Origin: Gammaproteobacteria bacterium
GTDB lineage: Bacteria; Pseudomonadota; Gammaproteobacteria; J113
Assembly: GCA_003694425.1 (NCBI GenBank)
Contig: RFJX01000185.1
Location: 1 to 5,318, forward strand
Direction: 5' to 3'
Length of the DNA stretch: 5,318 nt
In this document: positions 4,708 to 5,318 of the stretch, piece after piece
Layout: each line of letters starts with the position of its first letter
Numbering within the stretch: the stretch's first letter is position 1
Program-made: the position numbers and the translations under genes
Notes under the pieces: generated by a model
Seen by the model: only the letters and a program-made list of their open reading frames with translations
Told to the model about the DNA's origin: nothing
Database searches by the model: none

Positions 4708-5318
4708 ATGCAGCCGATGCTCAACATGGCCATCCGCGCCGCCCGCCAGGCCGGGGACATCATCCTGCGCCACCTGGACCGGGTACCGGAGCTGAAGGTG
4801 GAGAGCAAGGGCCGGCAGGATTTCGTCACCCAGGTGGACCGCACGGCCGAGGCCGCCATCATCAACACCCTGCACAAGGCCTACCCGGACCACGGCTTCC
4901 TGGCCGAGGAGAGCGGCCGGACGGGTGACGAGTCGTTCCTCTGGATCATCGACCCGCTGGACGGCACCACCAACTACCTGCACGGCTATCCCCAGTTCGC
5001 CGTCTCCATCGCGCTCTCCGTTCGCGGCCGGCTGGAGCAGGCGGTGATCTACGACCCGCTCAAGCAGGACCTGTTCACCGCCAGCCGTGGCGAGGGTGCC
5101 CAGCTCAACAACCGCCGCATCCGGGTGAGCAAGCGGCCCGGCATCGACGGGGCCCTGATCGGGACCGGCTTTCCGGTGCGGGCGCAGGATCATCTCGAGG
5201 AATACCTGGACCAGTTCCGGGCCGTCTTCCCCCGCACCTCCGGGATCCGGCGGGCCGGCTCCGCCGCCCTGGACCTCGCCTATGTCGCCTGCGGCCGCCT
5301 GGACGGCTTCTGGGAGAG
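4708..5318 (+). CDS. suhB: Inositol-1-monophosphatase family protein SuhB, 3' end cut by window edge
   Basis: The first 203 codons are present; E. coli SuhB has about 267, so roughly a quarter is missing. The start MQPMLNMAIRAARQAGDIIL parallels E. coli MHPMLNIAVRAARKAG and fixes the ATG. Visible IMPase-fold marks are DFVTQVD (38-44), the metal-binding EES (67-69), DPLDGTTN (82-89) with the two metal Asp residues, YDPLKQDLFTASRGEGA (115-131) and RRAGSAALDLAYVACGRLDG (181-200). The later WDxA metal motif lies beyond the window. Family members hydrolyse inositol monophosphate and similar substrates with Mg2+. In E. coli SuhB also joins the Nus factor complex that supports rRNA transcription and folding. 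Whether that role applies here is inferred from homology. The gene is divergent from trmJ with 44 bp between start codons. Confidence 0.96.
   Translation, partial: MQPMLNMAIRAARQAGDIILRHLDRVPELKVESKGRQDFVTQVDRTAEAAIINTLHKAYPDHGFLAEESGRTGDESFLWIIDPLDGTTNYLHGYPQFAVSIALSVRGRLEQAVIYDPLKQDLFTASRGEGAQLNNRRIRVSKRPGIDGALIGTGFPVRAQDHLEEYLDQFRAVFPRTSGIRRAGSAALDLAYVACGRLDGFWE

Noticed and set aside
4698..4724. trmJ promoter (TTGAGC at 4724-4719, TAGACT at 4703-4698, minus strand)
   Set aside because: Each hexamer matches at only 4 of 6 positions and the spacer is 15 bp, too weak to list as a feature.
3959..4795. Plus-strand open frame opposite trmJ running into suhB
   Set aside because: It is the shadow of trmJ and out of frame with suhB.

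Overview
The window looks like chromosomal housekeeping DNA from a GC-rich gammaproteobacterium. The divergent trmJ/suhB pair is the arrangement known from E. coli and its relatives. The RraA, TrmJ and SuhB sequences also resemble gammaproteobacterial versions. A sulfur-oxidising or phototrophic lineage (Chromatiales/Ectothiorhodospiraceae-like) would fit the GC content and the repeat between 392 and 581, but this is an inference from memory and not a taxonomic call.

Layout. Positions 1-2729 form a leftward gene string. In the order of transcription it holds glmU (2729-1362, UDP-GlcNAc synthesis), a nitrilase-superfamily hydrolase (1362-574, translationally coupled to glmU by a TGATG junction), a repeat element of about 170 bp (402-571), and the 5' part of an rraA-family gene (374 to the left edge). 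A 98-bp divergent intergenic region (2730-2827) separates glmU from rightward purM (2828-3874, purine biosynthesis). purM converges on leftward trmJ (4663-3887, tRNA ribose methylation) with only 12 bp between their stop codons. trmJ and rightward suhB (4708 to the right edge, inositol-phosphatase family) diverge with 44 bp between start codons. Almost every base is coding. The only non-coding stretches are the 199-bp nit-rraA gap, the 98-bp glmU-purM gap, and the 12-bp and 44-bp gaps.

How the genes relate. GlmU supplies the UDP-GlcNAc precursor for peptidoglycan and LPS. PurM makes aminoimidazole ribotide in the purine pathway. TrmJ modifies tRNA position 32. SuhB is a phosphatase-family protein that in E. 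coli also takes part in rRNA transcription antitermination. RraA-family proteins are either RNase E regulators or small class II aldolases. The nitrilase homologue has a complete Glu-Lys-Cys triad but an unknown substrate.

The most interesting signal is the insertion between the nitrilase gene and rraA. It has CACCACGGAG-type inverted termini and is flanked by a 10-bp direct repeat matching at 9 of 10 positions. Removing the element together with one repeat copy restores a tight junction in which the nitrilase stop codon sits 19 nt before the rraA start, with the rraA ribosome binding site in between. This suggests a small non-autonomous element landed in a formerly compact glmU-nit-rraA operon. 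I found no evidence for a wholly new multi-gene system.
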